A DNA stretch of 64,000 nt from Chloroflexota bacterium. GTDB lineage: Bacteria > Chloroflexota > UBA11872. The translations under genes were made by a program, and so were the position numbers. Below are positions 14,501 through 23,500 of this stretch, one piece after another. How positions within the stretch are numbered: the first letter of the stretch is position 1; each line of letters opens with the position of its first letter. The notes under the pieces were generated by a model. The model made no database searches. It saw only the letters and a program-made list of their open reading frames with translations, and was not told where the DNA came from. The stretch covers positions 209,798 to 273,797 of the forward strand of contig JAPOYR010000010.1 of the NCBI GenBank assembly GCA_026706485.1, read 5' to 3'.

Positions 14501-16873
14501 GCTGACGCGGTATTCGACCCGGTACTTGGCGGCGCCCGTCACCGCATCCCAGGTGAGGGGGACGCCGGTGGCCGTGGCCGTCCCAGCCGTCACGTTGGCC
14601 GGTGCCGCGGGTGTGAAGACGAGGCGGGGTGGACTGTCGAAGGTCACCGTGGCGCTCTGCGCCCCGCCCGGGCCATAGGTCAGGTCCAGGGCGGTCCAGG
14701 TCAGGCGCGTCAGCGGCGAGCCCGTGCCCTCGTGGCTCCGCCGCACCACGAAGTGGCGCGGCGAGCCGCTGGAGGCCTGCAAGGACTTGCTCGCGCGCGT
14801 GCCGTCGGCGTAGTCGGAGGTCACCCGCAGGCCGCTGTGCGTCACGACCAGCCCCGCGCACGCGTCGCCATAGGCCCAGGCGGCGGTGATGGCGCTGCGG
14901 TCGCCCACGGTCGCGCCCAACGTCAGCGTGGGGCTGACGACCACCACCGGGTCGCACTGCGGGCAGTCGCCGGTCGTGGCCGTCACGGACGAGGACGCCT
15001 CGCCCCACTCCGCCGCGAGGGACGTCCCGTCGCCATAGGCGCTCACGCGGAACTCGTAGGCGGTGTCGCAGGTGAGACCGTCCACGGTGTGCGTCGTACC
15101 GGTGAGCGTGTCGTCGGCCACGGTCCAACTCGCCGCGTCACTCGTGCGGTATTCGACGCGATACTTGCTGGCGCCGGTCACCGCGTCCCACGTCAGCGGC
15201 ACGCCGGTCGCCGTCACCGTGCCCGCGGCGAGGTTCGCGGGCGCCGCCGGCGGCTCGCAGTAGGGCAGGGCGAGCGCGCCGAGATCGTTGGTGGCGACGC
15301 TCCTGAGCGCCGGCGGAATGCAGCCCGTCAGCGCATTGCCCGACAGCCGCAGCTCGGTCAGGTTCGTCAGCCAGCCCAGCTCCGGCGGGATCGTCCCGGT
15401 CAGCTGGTTACCGCTCAGGTTGAGCGTGGTCAACGCGAACAGGCGGCCCAGCCCCGCCGGGATCGTCCCTGTCAGGCTCTTGCGGGAGAGGTTCAGCCCC
15501 GTCACCCGGCTCGGCGTGCCGCCGGTGGTGACGCCCTCCCAGTTAGAGATGACCGTGCTTGTGCTCCAGTTCACCGTGGCCGCGCCCCGCAGTCCGTCCT
15601 TGGCCGCCAGCAGCGTCTCGCAGTCCTGGACCAAGCCGCGGTTGGCGTTGGGCGTGCCCACCGCCGTGCCGTTGGCGCACCCCGACACCGGCGGCGGCTG
15701 CGCCGGCGTGAAGGTGGTTGTATCGCCATCGTCCGGCGTGATGTCGTCGTAGGCCCCCATGTCCCGGTATGCCTGCTGCAGCCCCGTGACATTGGCTATC
15801 CGCGTGGTTGCATGCGCGTCGCTCGCCGCCGCCGTGGTGATCCGGCTGGTCAAGTTGGCCAGCGTCTGCGTGTGCTCCGGGTCGCCCTCGGATGCCCCCA
15901 CCCGCACCGCCTGCACCGTGCCGTCCACCGTCGCCACGTCCCAGTGCGCCACCGCCTGCCACGCCTCGAACGCGATCGCGTGGTGCGCCCCCATCGGTGC
16001 CAGGAACACGATGCGGTCCCGGCCGCCAATCTCGGCCGCCAACGCCTCCTCCGCCGCCACCACCATGGCTTGCAGCGACGCCTCGTAGTCGCCGCGCGCC
16101 TGCAGCGCGTCACTGCCAAACGTCCCGGCCTCGTGCTCCCGCACGTACAGCTCGTAGGAGGCCGCTTCGCCCCGGTTGTCGTACGCCGCCGTCACCGTCG
16201 TCGGCCCCGCGCCCAGCAGATACGAGGACACCGTGTAGTCCGCGAAGCACGTCAGGAACAGGTATTCCTCCGAAAGCCCGCCCCGCGCGATCGCCAGGGC
16301 GTTGGCCTTCGCCGTCTCGCGATACTGAGGGTTCAGCAGATTCAGTGTGGCCGCGAATAACACCTCCAGATACGCGGCGCTTGGGATCGCGTCGGTCGCA
16401 TCAAGCTTCAACAAGAACCGAATGGCATCCTCCCGCTGCGCTGCCGTGCGGGCGGTCCCCCGCCACGCGCAGCGCACCGTGTCGGGCCCCGCCGTCCCCC
16501 TGATCGCCAGATGCACCGGCGAGGCGCCGACCAGTCGCAGACCATCTTCCAGCAGTTCCTCCACCGTCGCTGTCGTCTCCACCTCTCCAATTGGCATTGG
16601 GCCAACGCTGGAATTTCCCAACTCAGCATTCCGTGGGGTTCGCGGCGTCACTGGAGCGCTGTGCTCCGGCGCGGCGTCAGCCGTGACGACCGCCGGCTCG
16701 CCGCCTACCGGGACGGTAACGTCGGCTGCCGCGTCCGATGAGGCTTGTACTGTCTCCGGCCCCTCAATTGGGGCCGACGTTCTGATCGCACCGACACAAC
16801 CGACCACCGCGAGTGTCAGCGCGACACCGGCCAACCCTCGGGCTATCGGTCGTCCGAACGCCGCGATCCTCAT
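11564..16873 (-). CDS. Giant lipoprotein with LRR, eight FN3, Calx-beta and cadherin-like domains
   Basis: This 1769-residue exported protein starts with a lipoprotein signal (MRIAAFGRPIARG..., lipobox VVGC near residue 27). Next come an unrecognised globular domain (about 85-370, YRDMGAY near its end), a leucine-rich repeat segment (about 450-540, LTGTIP units), FN3 module 1, a beta-rich spacer, FN3 modules 2-4, a Calx-beta domain (FGQAAYTVREGASVEV), a cadherin-like domain (FSVAEDAAVNAVVGTV), FN3 modules 5-8 and a final Calx-beta domain. Each FN3 module carries a conserved cysteine pair (DGLTC and TTGAC). The ATG at 16873 overlaps the preceding stop (ATGA), which fixes the start. It is the last gene of a four-gene operon and probably a cell-surface adhesin. 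Confidence 0.88.
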   Translation of the reverse strand: MRIAAFGRPIARGLAGVALTLAVVGCVGAIRTSAPIEGPETVQASSDAAADVTVPVGGEPAVVTADAAPEHSAPVTPRTPRNAELGNSSVGPMPIGEVETTATVEELLEDGLRLVGASPVHLAIRGTAGPDTVRCAWRGTARTAAQREDAIRFLLKLDATDAIPSAAYLEVLFAATLNLLNPQYRETAKANALAIARGGLSEEYLFLTCFADYTVSSYLLGAGPTTVTAAYDNRGEAASYELYVREHEAGTFGSDALQARGDYEASLQAMVVAAEEALAAEIGGRDRIVFLAPMGAHHAIAFEAWQAVAHWDVATVDGTVQAVRVGASEGDPEHTQTLANLTSRITTAAASDAHATTRIANVTGLQQAYRDMGAYDDITPDDGDTTTFTPAQPPPVSGCANGTAVGTPNANRGLVQDCETLLAAKDGLRGAATVNWSTSTVISNWEGVTTGGTPSRVTGLNLSRKSLTGTIPAGLGRLFALTTLNLSGNQLTGTIPPELGWLTNLTELRLSGNALTGCIPPALRSVATNDLGALALPYCEPPAAPANLAAGTVTATGVPLTWDAVTGASKYRVEYRTSDAASWTVADDTLTGTTHTVDGLTCDTAYEFRVSAYGDGTSLAAEWGEASSSVTATTGDCPQCDPVVVVSPTLTLGATVGDRSAITAAWAYGDACAGLVVTHSGLRVTSDYADGTRASKSLQASSGSPRHFVVRRSHEGTGSPLTRLTWTALDLTYGPGGAQSATVTFDSPPRLVFTPAAPANVTAGTATATGVPLTWDAVTGAAKYRVEYRVSNTETWTVDDDTLTAATHTVDGLTCATAYEFRVSAYGDGTAYVAAWGEASATAMATTGACLLPAPAAPTTLAAGAVTATSVPLTWDAVANTSKYRVEYRVSTEVVWTVADETLTTAAHTVDGLTCATAYEFRVSAHGDGTTLAAAWGEATAPVTVTTGACPLPAPAAPTTLAAGTVTATSVPLTWDAVANTSKYRVEYRVSDTETWTVDDEMLTTAAHTVDGLTCNTAYEFRVSAFGDGTNLAAAWGEASATATATTGACPPRPVTVAFGQAAYTVREGASVEVQVVLSAALQDPLSLALSAGGTAGSDDYSGVPTSVTIAAGATETSFEVTAVVDAVDDAGELLTLSLAERPPGIGEGEPATATITFQEAAAPEFGAASYAFSVAEDAAVNAVVGTVTATAATSVTYAITAGNDAGAFAIDGSSGALSVAGALDYETTTAYSLTVEASAGGAAATVAVAITVTNVADTAPPAPTTLAAGAVTATDVPLTWDAVANTSKYRVEYRVQGTQTWTVDDETLTAATHTVDGLTCNTAYDFRVSAYGDGTAYTEAWGEASTAVTATTGACPLPAPAAPASVTAGTVTDASVPLSWAAVANASKYRVEYRVQGTQTWTVDDETLTAVTHTVDGLTCNTAYDFRVSAYGDGTAYTEAWGEASTAVTATTGACPLPAPAAPASVTAGTVTDASVPLSWAAVANASKYRVEYRVQGTQTWTVDDETLTAVTHTVDGLTCNTAYDFRVSAYGDGTTLAAAWGEASTSATATTGACPPPAPAAPGSVTAGTVTAASVPLSWAAVANVSKYRVEYRVSSTQTWTVDDDTLTGTTHTVDGLTCGTAYEFRVSAYGDGTTLAAAWGEASTAATATTGACPPTVAFGSALSRVREGASVTVTVTLSAAQSSAVTIPLTVFAGTAAVDEVTGVPASVTIAAGATTASFKVTAVEDQVVEHGAETLFLWFGELPAGISTGAPARHLLAIRDAPSQ
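12282..12938. repeat. Perfect 300-bp-period tandem repeat (FN3 modules 6 and 7)
   Basis: The 357 bases 12282-12638 recur without a mismatch 300 bases later (12582-12938). The period is exactly 100 codons, so each unit adds one FN3 module. Flanking modules have the same period but have diverged. Confidence 0.9.
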
Positions 16874-16876
16874 TGA
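16796..16876 (-). repeat. 81-bp signal-peptide repeat, copy 1
   Basis: This segment encodes the lipoprotein signal peptide of the giant repeat protein. It matches 18901-18981 with 5 differences in 81 bases. Confidence 0.85.
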
Positions 16877-18996
16877 CCCGACGCCGTTGGGCAACGCCTC
16901 AAGGTATTGCCTCGAAGCCATTGTTCCCACGGCTTGAGCCCGTGCGGGAGGCACCCGGTCAGCCCGGTGCTCGAGATATCGACGTATATGAGGTTGGTGA
17001 GCTTAGCGAGCTCCGGTGGAATAGACCCGCGCAGGCCGCTACTCTTGAGGATCAAGGTCTCCAGGCCGTCTAAGTCTCCAAGCTCTGGGGGAATCGAACC
17101 GGCCAGGCCCCGCCGCTCCAGGTTGAGTCCACGGACCCGAAGCGGCAAGCCCTCGGACTCAGGGGTCTTCACGATAACGCCCGCCCACCTCGTGATCGGA
17201 ATATCGGCTCTCCAGCGGAAATTGGAATCCCCGGCGAGCGTCGCAACCGACTTGAGCAGCGTCTCGCAGTCCCGCACGAGGCCGGGATTCGCTTCAGGCT
17301 CGGGGACGACGAAGCCCTCGGAGCAGACGGCGGGATCGACGGCGGGTCGTCGTAGAACGCCTTCATACAGGGTGCGAGGATCTCCGCCGTCACGGTCCAT
17401 CGTCACGAGCAAATCCCATTGGTGAATCGCGATGCGGGAGCCGTCGGGCGACCACACCACTTGCCCTATTGCAGCAAATCCTTCCCCTAGGACCGGCGAC
17501 AGCTTCGACTGGCTCAATTGGCGCCGACTGGCCCCATCCGGGCTGACGAACACGAGATTTGGCCCGTCCGGTACGATGAGAATTTCCGAGCCGTCGGGTG
17601 ACCACGCCACCTCACGGATCCCCCGATCGCGTGCCACCTGCCGCCGATCCGTTCCGTCCGCCTGGGCGGTAAAAAGCCCCCGGTCGGTTCCGTCGTCGAC
17701 CACAAACGCAATCCGCTGCCCGTCCGGCGACCAGGACGGTCGTGGCGGAATTGCGCCGAGCGTCGCGGTCACCGTCCCGATCCTGTGCTGCGCCGAGCTT
17801 GACAGATTGGGAAGCTTGTCGACTCCAGTAGTATGAAGAACGTACGTATACAACCCGTCATCCTTTTCAGTCACTAAGTAGTAGGCGAGATATTGACCGT
17901 CCGGTGACCAAACCGGTGGGATGAGCGCGATCCCGCCACTCGTCGGTGCCCGATCATCAAATCTCCCAAGCGTGCGAACAAGGTCAGTCCCACCCATTGA
18001 TCCGTCAACTCGATACACGTCTAGGACTTGCGCAACTACGAATTCTAGATCGCGGCCTCTCGTCGGATTTCTCTCCATCGATAGCGATGCTATCCAGCTC
18101 CCATCCGGCGACCAGACAGGATAGTGATCTAGCCGTAGCTGGGTTGTTGTGATCCGCGTATTGCGGGTGATGCCATAACGACCATCCTCGTCTATTTCTC
18201 CGACCACGATATCGTAATTTGCCGAAACTGGTCCCCATTCGCGCCCCACTGCGGAATAATTGCCGGCAGCCGGTACGCCTTGGGGAAATGCGCAAGTCGT
18301 ATACGCGATCCTGTCGCCTGTCGGAGCAACTTCGGCATAATAGCCAAATGCAAGTGAGTCGTCACTATAAGGATAGGGATTAGCTTCCAGCATGTAATGG
18401 ATTTGCCCAGTCGCATCATCCGCCAACCATAACGCTCCATCAAAACTAAACAATATTCCTGTTTCACCCGATGGCCATGCCAATAATCCCAGACCATACC
18501 GCGTTACAGAAGCATGAATGTTCCTGACCTCTGTCATGGGCCCACAATCATATTCCACGGTTCGGACTTCCGAGTCCACTTGGACTTCTCGCGTTGGTAA
18601 AGGCGTCCGGCGATAGTGGTCGGTCGTCGGAAGCTGCGTAATCACAGTGCCATCCGAATACTCAATAACGGTCCTTCCATTAGGCAATACTCGTCGCGAG
18701 ACTACCGTCGGTACTGACTCCGTCGGAGTCGGAGTCGCCGCCGTCGGGGTTGGAGTCGCCGTTACTTCGTCATCCGCCTGGCCCGCAGCAACATCCGGCG
18801 CGCTGGTTGATCCATCGCAGCCGGACAACACGACGAATGCGATGAGAAGCGATGACAATCCCCGAACCTTCTGAAGTCTCCAAATGCCTTTCTCACCGCC
18901 ACAACCGACCATTGCGAGTGTCAGCACGACGCCGGCCAACCCTCGGGCTATCGGTCGTCCGAACACCGCGATCCTCATTGATTCGAGGCTGGTCAT
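16870..18996 (-). CDS. Lipoprotein with TolB/WD40-like propeller and C-terminal LRR; doubled signal peptide
   Basis: This 708-residue protein has two lipoprotein signals in a row: MTSLESMRIAVFGRP ending at a MVGC lipobox, then KVRGLSSLLIAFVV ending at LSGC followed by CDGSTSAPD. A Thr/Pro-rich linker (residues about 70-95) leads to a beta propeller with repeated WSPDG blades, then a cysteine-containing segment and a leucine-rich C-terminus (LAGSIPPEL, LRGSIPPEL). Both ends overlap neighbours by ATGA (start at 18996, stop at 16870), which supports this start. The propeller is a close paralogue of the next gene upstream. Likely an envelope-anchored binding protein; no enzymatic motif is seen. 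Confidence 0.82.
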   Translation of the reverse strand: MTSLESMRIAVFGRPIARGLAGVVLTLAMVGCGGEKGIWRLQKVRGLSSLLIAFVVLSGCDGSTSAPDVAAGQADDEVTATPTPTAATPTPTESVPTVVSRRVLPNGRTVIEYSDGTVITQLPTTDHYRRTPLPTREVQVDSEVRTVEYDCGPMTEVRNIHASVTRYGLGLLAWPSGETGILFSFDGALWLADDATGQIHYMLEANPYPYSDDSLAFGYYAEVAPTGDRIAYTTCAFPQGVPAAGNYSAVGREWGPVSANYDIVVGEIDEDGRYGITRNTRITTTQLRLDHYPVWSPDGSWIASLSMERNPTRGRDLEFVVAQVLDVYRVDGSMGGTDLVRTLGRFDDRAPTSGGIALIPPVWSPDGQYLAYYLVTEKDDGLYTYVLHTTGVDKLPNLSSSAQHRIGTVTATLGAIPPRPSWSPDGQRIAFVVDDGTDRGLFTAQADGTDRRQVARDRGIREVAWSPDGSEILIVPDGPNLVFVSPDGASRRQLSQSKLSPVLGEGFAAIGQVVWSPDGSRIAIHQWDLLVTMDRDGGDPRTLYEGVLRRPAVDPAVCSEGFVVPEPEANPGLVRDCETLLKSVATLAGDSNFRWRADIPITRWAGVIVKTPESEGLPLRVRGLNLERRGLAGSIPPELGDLDGLETLILKSSGLRGSIPPELAKLTNLIYVDISSTGLTGCLPHGLKPWEQWLRGNTLRRCPTASGQ
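18901..18981 (-). repeat. 81-bp signal-peptide repeat, copy 2
   Basis: This copy of the segment at 16796-16876 encodes the first of the two signal peptides of the propeller-LRR lipoprotein and seems to have been pasted in front of that gene's original signal peptide. Confidence 0.85.
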
Positions 18997-20582
18997 CGCA
19001 GACGGCCTTCATACAGGGTGCGCGGGTCGGTGCCATCACGGTCCATCGTGACGAGCACACGGTCCATCGTGACAAGCGATTCTGAACTATGGATCGCGAT
19101 GCGGGAGCCATCGGGCGACCACACAACTTCCCCTAGTGCAAATCCTTCCCCGAGTACCGACGACAGCTTCGCCTGGCTCAACTGACGACGACTGGCCCCA
19201 TCCGGGCTGACGAACCCGAGAAATCGCCCGTTCGGTACGAAGAGGATTTCCGAGCCGTCGGGGGACCACGCCACCTCCCGGATCCCCCGATCGCTTGCCA
19301 CTTGCCGCCGATCCGTTCCGTCTGCCTGGGCAATGAAGAGCCCCCGGTCGATTCCGTCGTCGACCACAAACGAAATCCGCTGCCCGTCCGGCGACCAGGA
19401 CGGTCGTGGAGGCATTGAGTCGCGCCCTGAAATCACCGTTCCGATCCTGTGCTGCCCCGCGTTCGACGCAGTGGGAAGCTCGTCGACTTCGATGGTATGA
19501 AGATCGTACGTATACAAATCGCCATTCTTTCCAGTTACCAAATAGTAGGCGATGTATTGTCCGTCCGGTGACCAAACCGGCGGGATGAGCGCGATCCCGC
19601 CACGCGTCGGTGAGCGATCATCAAGTCTTCCAAGCGTCGACACAAGGATCGTCCAACCCTTTGACCCGTCAGCTCGCCGCACTCGCAAGTCTTGTGCAAC
19701 TATATACTCTGGGTAAAGACGTTTAGACGGAGTTCTGTCCATCGATAGCGATGCGATCCAGATTCCATCAGCCGACCACACGGGATAGTGATCTAGGCGT
19801 TGCGAGGTTTTTGTAATCCGAGTATTGCTTGTGATTCCACCACCACCATTCTTGTCTATTTCTCCGACCACGATATCGTAATTGGCAGAGGAAGGCCCAA
19901 TTTCGTGCGCCACAGCGGGATAGCTGTCGCCAGACCGCACGTATTGGGGAAACTCGCAAGTCGTATAGGCGATCCTGTCTCCTGCTGGAGAGATATCGGC
20001 GTAGTAGCCAAACTCGAGTAATTCGTGACTCTCACTAGAAGGATCCGGATTGCTTTCAAGCACGTAATATATTTCCCCAGTCACCTCATCCGCCAACCAT
20101 ATCGCTCCATTATCACTGAATAGAATTCCTGTTCCACCCGATGACCATGCCAATGCGCCCACACCATACCGACTTATGGAAGGATGAATTTTCGCTAAAG
20201 GGAACGTCGTCGATCCACAATCATATTCCACAATCCGCATTTCCGAACCCACTTGCACTTGCCGCGTTGGTAAAGGTGTCGGCCGGTGCTCGGTCGTCGG
20301 CCGCTGTATCAGCGTCTGGCCATCCGAATACAGAGTCACGGTCCTCCCATCAGACCAGACTTCCCGCGACACCACTGTCGGTACTGACGCGGATGGCGTC
20401 GGAGTAGCAGTTAGTGCATCATCTGGAGGGCCCGCAGCAGCATCCGGCGCACTGGTTGATCCATCGCATCCGTTCAACACGACAAGCGCGATGAGAAGCG
20501 ATGACAATCCCCGAACCCTCTGAGGTCTCCAAATACTCCACATAAGGCATCCTGGAAACAATTTCAGCGGCATATATCTCAT
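18993..20582 (-). CDS. Lipoprotein with TolB/WD40-like beta propeller
   Basis: This 529-residue protein starts MRYMPLKLFPGCLMW, followed by a lipoprotein signal (VRGLSSLLIALVVLNGC) and CDGSTSAPD. A short Thr/Pro linker precedes a propeller with at least five WS(P/A)DG blades, including VWSPDGQYIAYY and SWSPDGQRISF. It matches the neighbouring 708-residue protein along the propeller but lacks its LRR tail. The ATG at 20582 overlaps the protease gene's stop (ATGA), which overrules the longer frame to 20645. Codon use is less GC-rich than in the metabolic genes. Likely surface binding; TolB-like propellers often bind proteins or glycans. Confidence 0.82.
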   Translation of the reverse strand: MRYMPLKLFPGCLMWSIWRPQRVRGLSSLLIALVVLNGCDGSTSAPDAAAGPPDDALTATPTPSASVPTVVSREVWSDGRTVTLYSDGQTLIQRPTTEHRPTPLPTRQVQVGSEMRIVEYDCGSTTFPLAKIHPSISRYGVGALAWSSGGTGILFSDNGAIWLADEVTGEIYYVLESNPDPSSESHELLEFGYYADISPAGDRIAYTTCEFPQYVRSGDSYPAVAHEIGPSSANYDIVVGEIDKNGGGGITSNTRITKTSQRLDHYPVWSADGIWIASLSMDRTPSKRLYPEYIVAQDLRVRRADGSKGWTILVSTLGRLDDRSPTRGGIALIPPVWSPDGQYIAYYLVTGKNGDLYTYDLHTIEVDELPTASNAGQHRIGTVISGRDSMPPRPSWSPDGQRISFVVDDGIDRGLFIAQADGTDRRQVASDRGIREVAWSPDGSEILFVPNGRFLGFVSPDGASRRQLSQAKLSSVLGEGFALGEVVWSPDGSRIAIHSSESLVTMDRVLVTMDRDGTDPRTLYEGRLR

Positions 20583-23500
20583 CGGTTCACCTTGCTCTGA
20601 TAGAGCGCGTATATCGCCATCACGTCCAACGGATGCGGTGCACATTGCGGCGGATGCGGCTTGAAATAGCTCATGATCGCCGTCTTCACCTGACTTTTAT
20701 CAGGGTGGCCAAGGCCTAGCGCATGACCGGCTTCATGCACGATTGAGCTATACGGAAGATGGTAGTTTGCGTTGAAGTTCGGACACGTATTGAACTGGAT
20801 CTCGAGAGCCGCTCCAGGTTGAATCAAGGCCTGAAGAATGCCGTGACCATCCGTTACGTGATAGCTTTCACGCAGGTAGATATCAGTACTTGTCGTAGAT
20901 CCGTACTTCTCCGCCTGCGCACACCCGCCCTCGCAGCCGCCGAGGCCAATCTGTCCGCCAAATTTCAAGAATGCAAACACCACGTGATCTTCGTCAGACC
21001 AATCACCATCTCGTATCATCATAATTTCACTCATCTGTGCATCAGACACAGAGTCTTGACCGAGCTTGGTTCCATCGATACCAGTGTCTTTGAAGCTTTT
21101 AATAAGCTCTTTGCCATCTACAGTTATCCTACTCCTAATAGCCTCAACTATCTGTTCTGGCGTAATTCCCCTTGGTGTCAGCGCGGCAACTAAGTCATCG
21201 GCAATGCCGCGCGCTTCCTCTACTAGATCATCAAGGAAAATAGTGTAGTCGATACATTCATTTCTCGCATATTTCATCTTCACCAACTCGTCAGTCGCAT
21301 GCTGCCATTGGAGCATGGCGTGATTGATAAACGGCACCCAATCGTCTTCTGGATCAGACGAAGGGAATGTATCAGTACAGATGTGATAATGGAATTCCAT
21401 ACTTCTGCCATCACTCGACTTGGTCGTAAGCGGATAGTCATCAACCGGAAATGTCGCAATGCCTTCTGACCCAAACGAATCGTCCGATGGCCACACATAG
21501 CTATCGCGCACGGAAAATACCGTGCGACCATCTTTTTCGTAGAGGAGCTGAATGGCGTAGATGGAATCACGCGTGAGACGAGTGAAGGTGTGTGACGTGG
21601 GTGAGCTGGCCGCTATTTCTCCACGACTTGCCGGATCAGCAGCGGAATCAAATGCTCCAGGATCCCATCCAGAAAAGAAGTATGGGTACATGGATCGTCG
21701 ATACCTTAGCTTATAAGTTCCTCCAGAAAACAAAGACCCGGTATGCAACGTATCCAGACTTGTCCATGTGATAGCCGCCTTACCTGATGTGGCGCCGGTT
21801 CCGGGGCTATGTCCGTTGGCGGAAGTTATCGGCGTGTCGATGATAATCACATGCCGGCTGTGACCACTTGGGGCAAAGTTGTTAGCCGTTGCTTGCACCC
21901 TGAACTCAAAGGCCGGCTCATCCCCGAGGCCCTTATGCGGGACAATCTTGGGGTTCAGAGGATCCGAACGATCGATTATCTGCAAGATGCCATCGAGATC
22001 AATCTCGATAGAAGATGTGGCTACGGTTCGGTTGTCAACTGTCACTGACGCGGGCCACGCCGACCCACGTTCTCGAAGCTGAACGATATATCCGGTGGCG
22101 TCTGGGACCGCGTCCCATTTCAGGAGCGCTTTACGCTGGGGCAACGGCACCACGTCGAGGTTCACGGGCGTCGGTAACTGACGTTCCGACGGCGTGCCTT
22201 TCGCTTTGTCGGATGGCGCGGACCAGTCGCCGCATTGGTCGTTGGCTGGTGTTCTGGCCGTGTTGCAGGCGCGCACCCGCACCAGATACGTGGTGCCATT
22301 GGTCAGCGATCCCAGTTCCTTCTCGGTGGTGCCGGCGAGAACCTCCTCGCCGCGAATCGGCCACGCCGGCGACGCCGGTGGGGTTGGGTCTTCTGCCGCC
22401 TGCACCTCGTAATGCGTGAGCGCCGAGACGCAGGCCGGCGGGGCCCACGTCACCGTCAGAGTCTCACTGCGGCTGGTGACACTCTCAACGGCCAACTGCT
22501 CCGGTTTCGTCGTGGTTCCCGGCCTGCCGCAGACCGGCCCCGTCCATTCGCCGCAATCGTCCCCATTGCAGGCTTGCACCTGCACGTCATACTTCGTGCC
22601 ATTGGTGAGCCCGGAGATGTTCTTTTCCGAGGCGGTGACGGGCGTCGAGGTGCTCGGCCAGGAGCTGCCGGATTGCCTGGACTGCAACTTGTAGCCCGTC
22701 ACCGCGTCGCTGGGACTGGCTGGAGGCTTCCAGTCCACGGTCAGCGTGCCGTCCCCGACACCCGTGATCTCCAGATCGCGCACCGGCCCCGGGGTGTCGT
22801 CGGGCTCGCTACTGGTGCCAGTCGTCTCAAACTCGAGTGCGTCGGTCCAGGGTGAGCAGCTATCCGTGCCGTTGCAGGTCTGGATGCTGACTTCATACAT
22901 CGTGCCGCGCACCAGCCCCGTTATGACGTAGTTCCGCGCGTTCTGGTCCACCACTCCCTGGGCCTCGGTCGGCCAGTCGTCGCCCACCTCCCGCCACCGG
23001 ATGCCGAAGCCGGTGATCGGGCGCCCCCCCGTGTCCGCGTCGGGACTCCAATTGAGGCGCGCCGTGGTGTCCGTCACCTGATCCACGCCGATCGTGTGCT
23101 TCCCCGTCGGCGGGCCCACCGCCCGGGTCGTCACCTTGTTCCCGTCCACCCACCCCGAGCAGCGGTTCTCGTCGTCGTCGTTGCAGGCCCGGATGCGGAT
23201 CTCATAGGTCGTGTTGGCACTGAGCCCGGTGAAGGTGTACTCCCGGCGGTCGGCCCCCACCACCGCCCGGTGGGAGTCCGGCGGCCACGACGTGCCCTCG
23301 GTGCGCCGCATCAGCAGGAAGCCGGTCAGCGGCGCGCCCCCCGTGTCCCCGGGGGCGCGCCACGTCACCGTGACCTTCGTCGGCTTCCGCTTGTCGTCGG
23401 GAAACTCGATCGTATGCGGCTTGCCGGGGGGACGCACAGGCAGCGTCTTGAACTCAAGCTTTTGGGTCCAGGCCGAGCAGCTATCCGTGCCGTTACAGGC

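Noticed and set aside
12032-16360. A 1442-codon open frame on the plus strand
   Set aside because: It is exactly antisense to the FN3/LRR gene. The protein is repetitive Arg/Gly/His-rich text that mirrors the FN3 repeats, and it lacks any domain.
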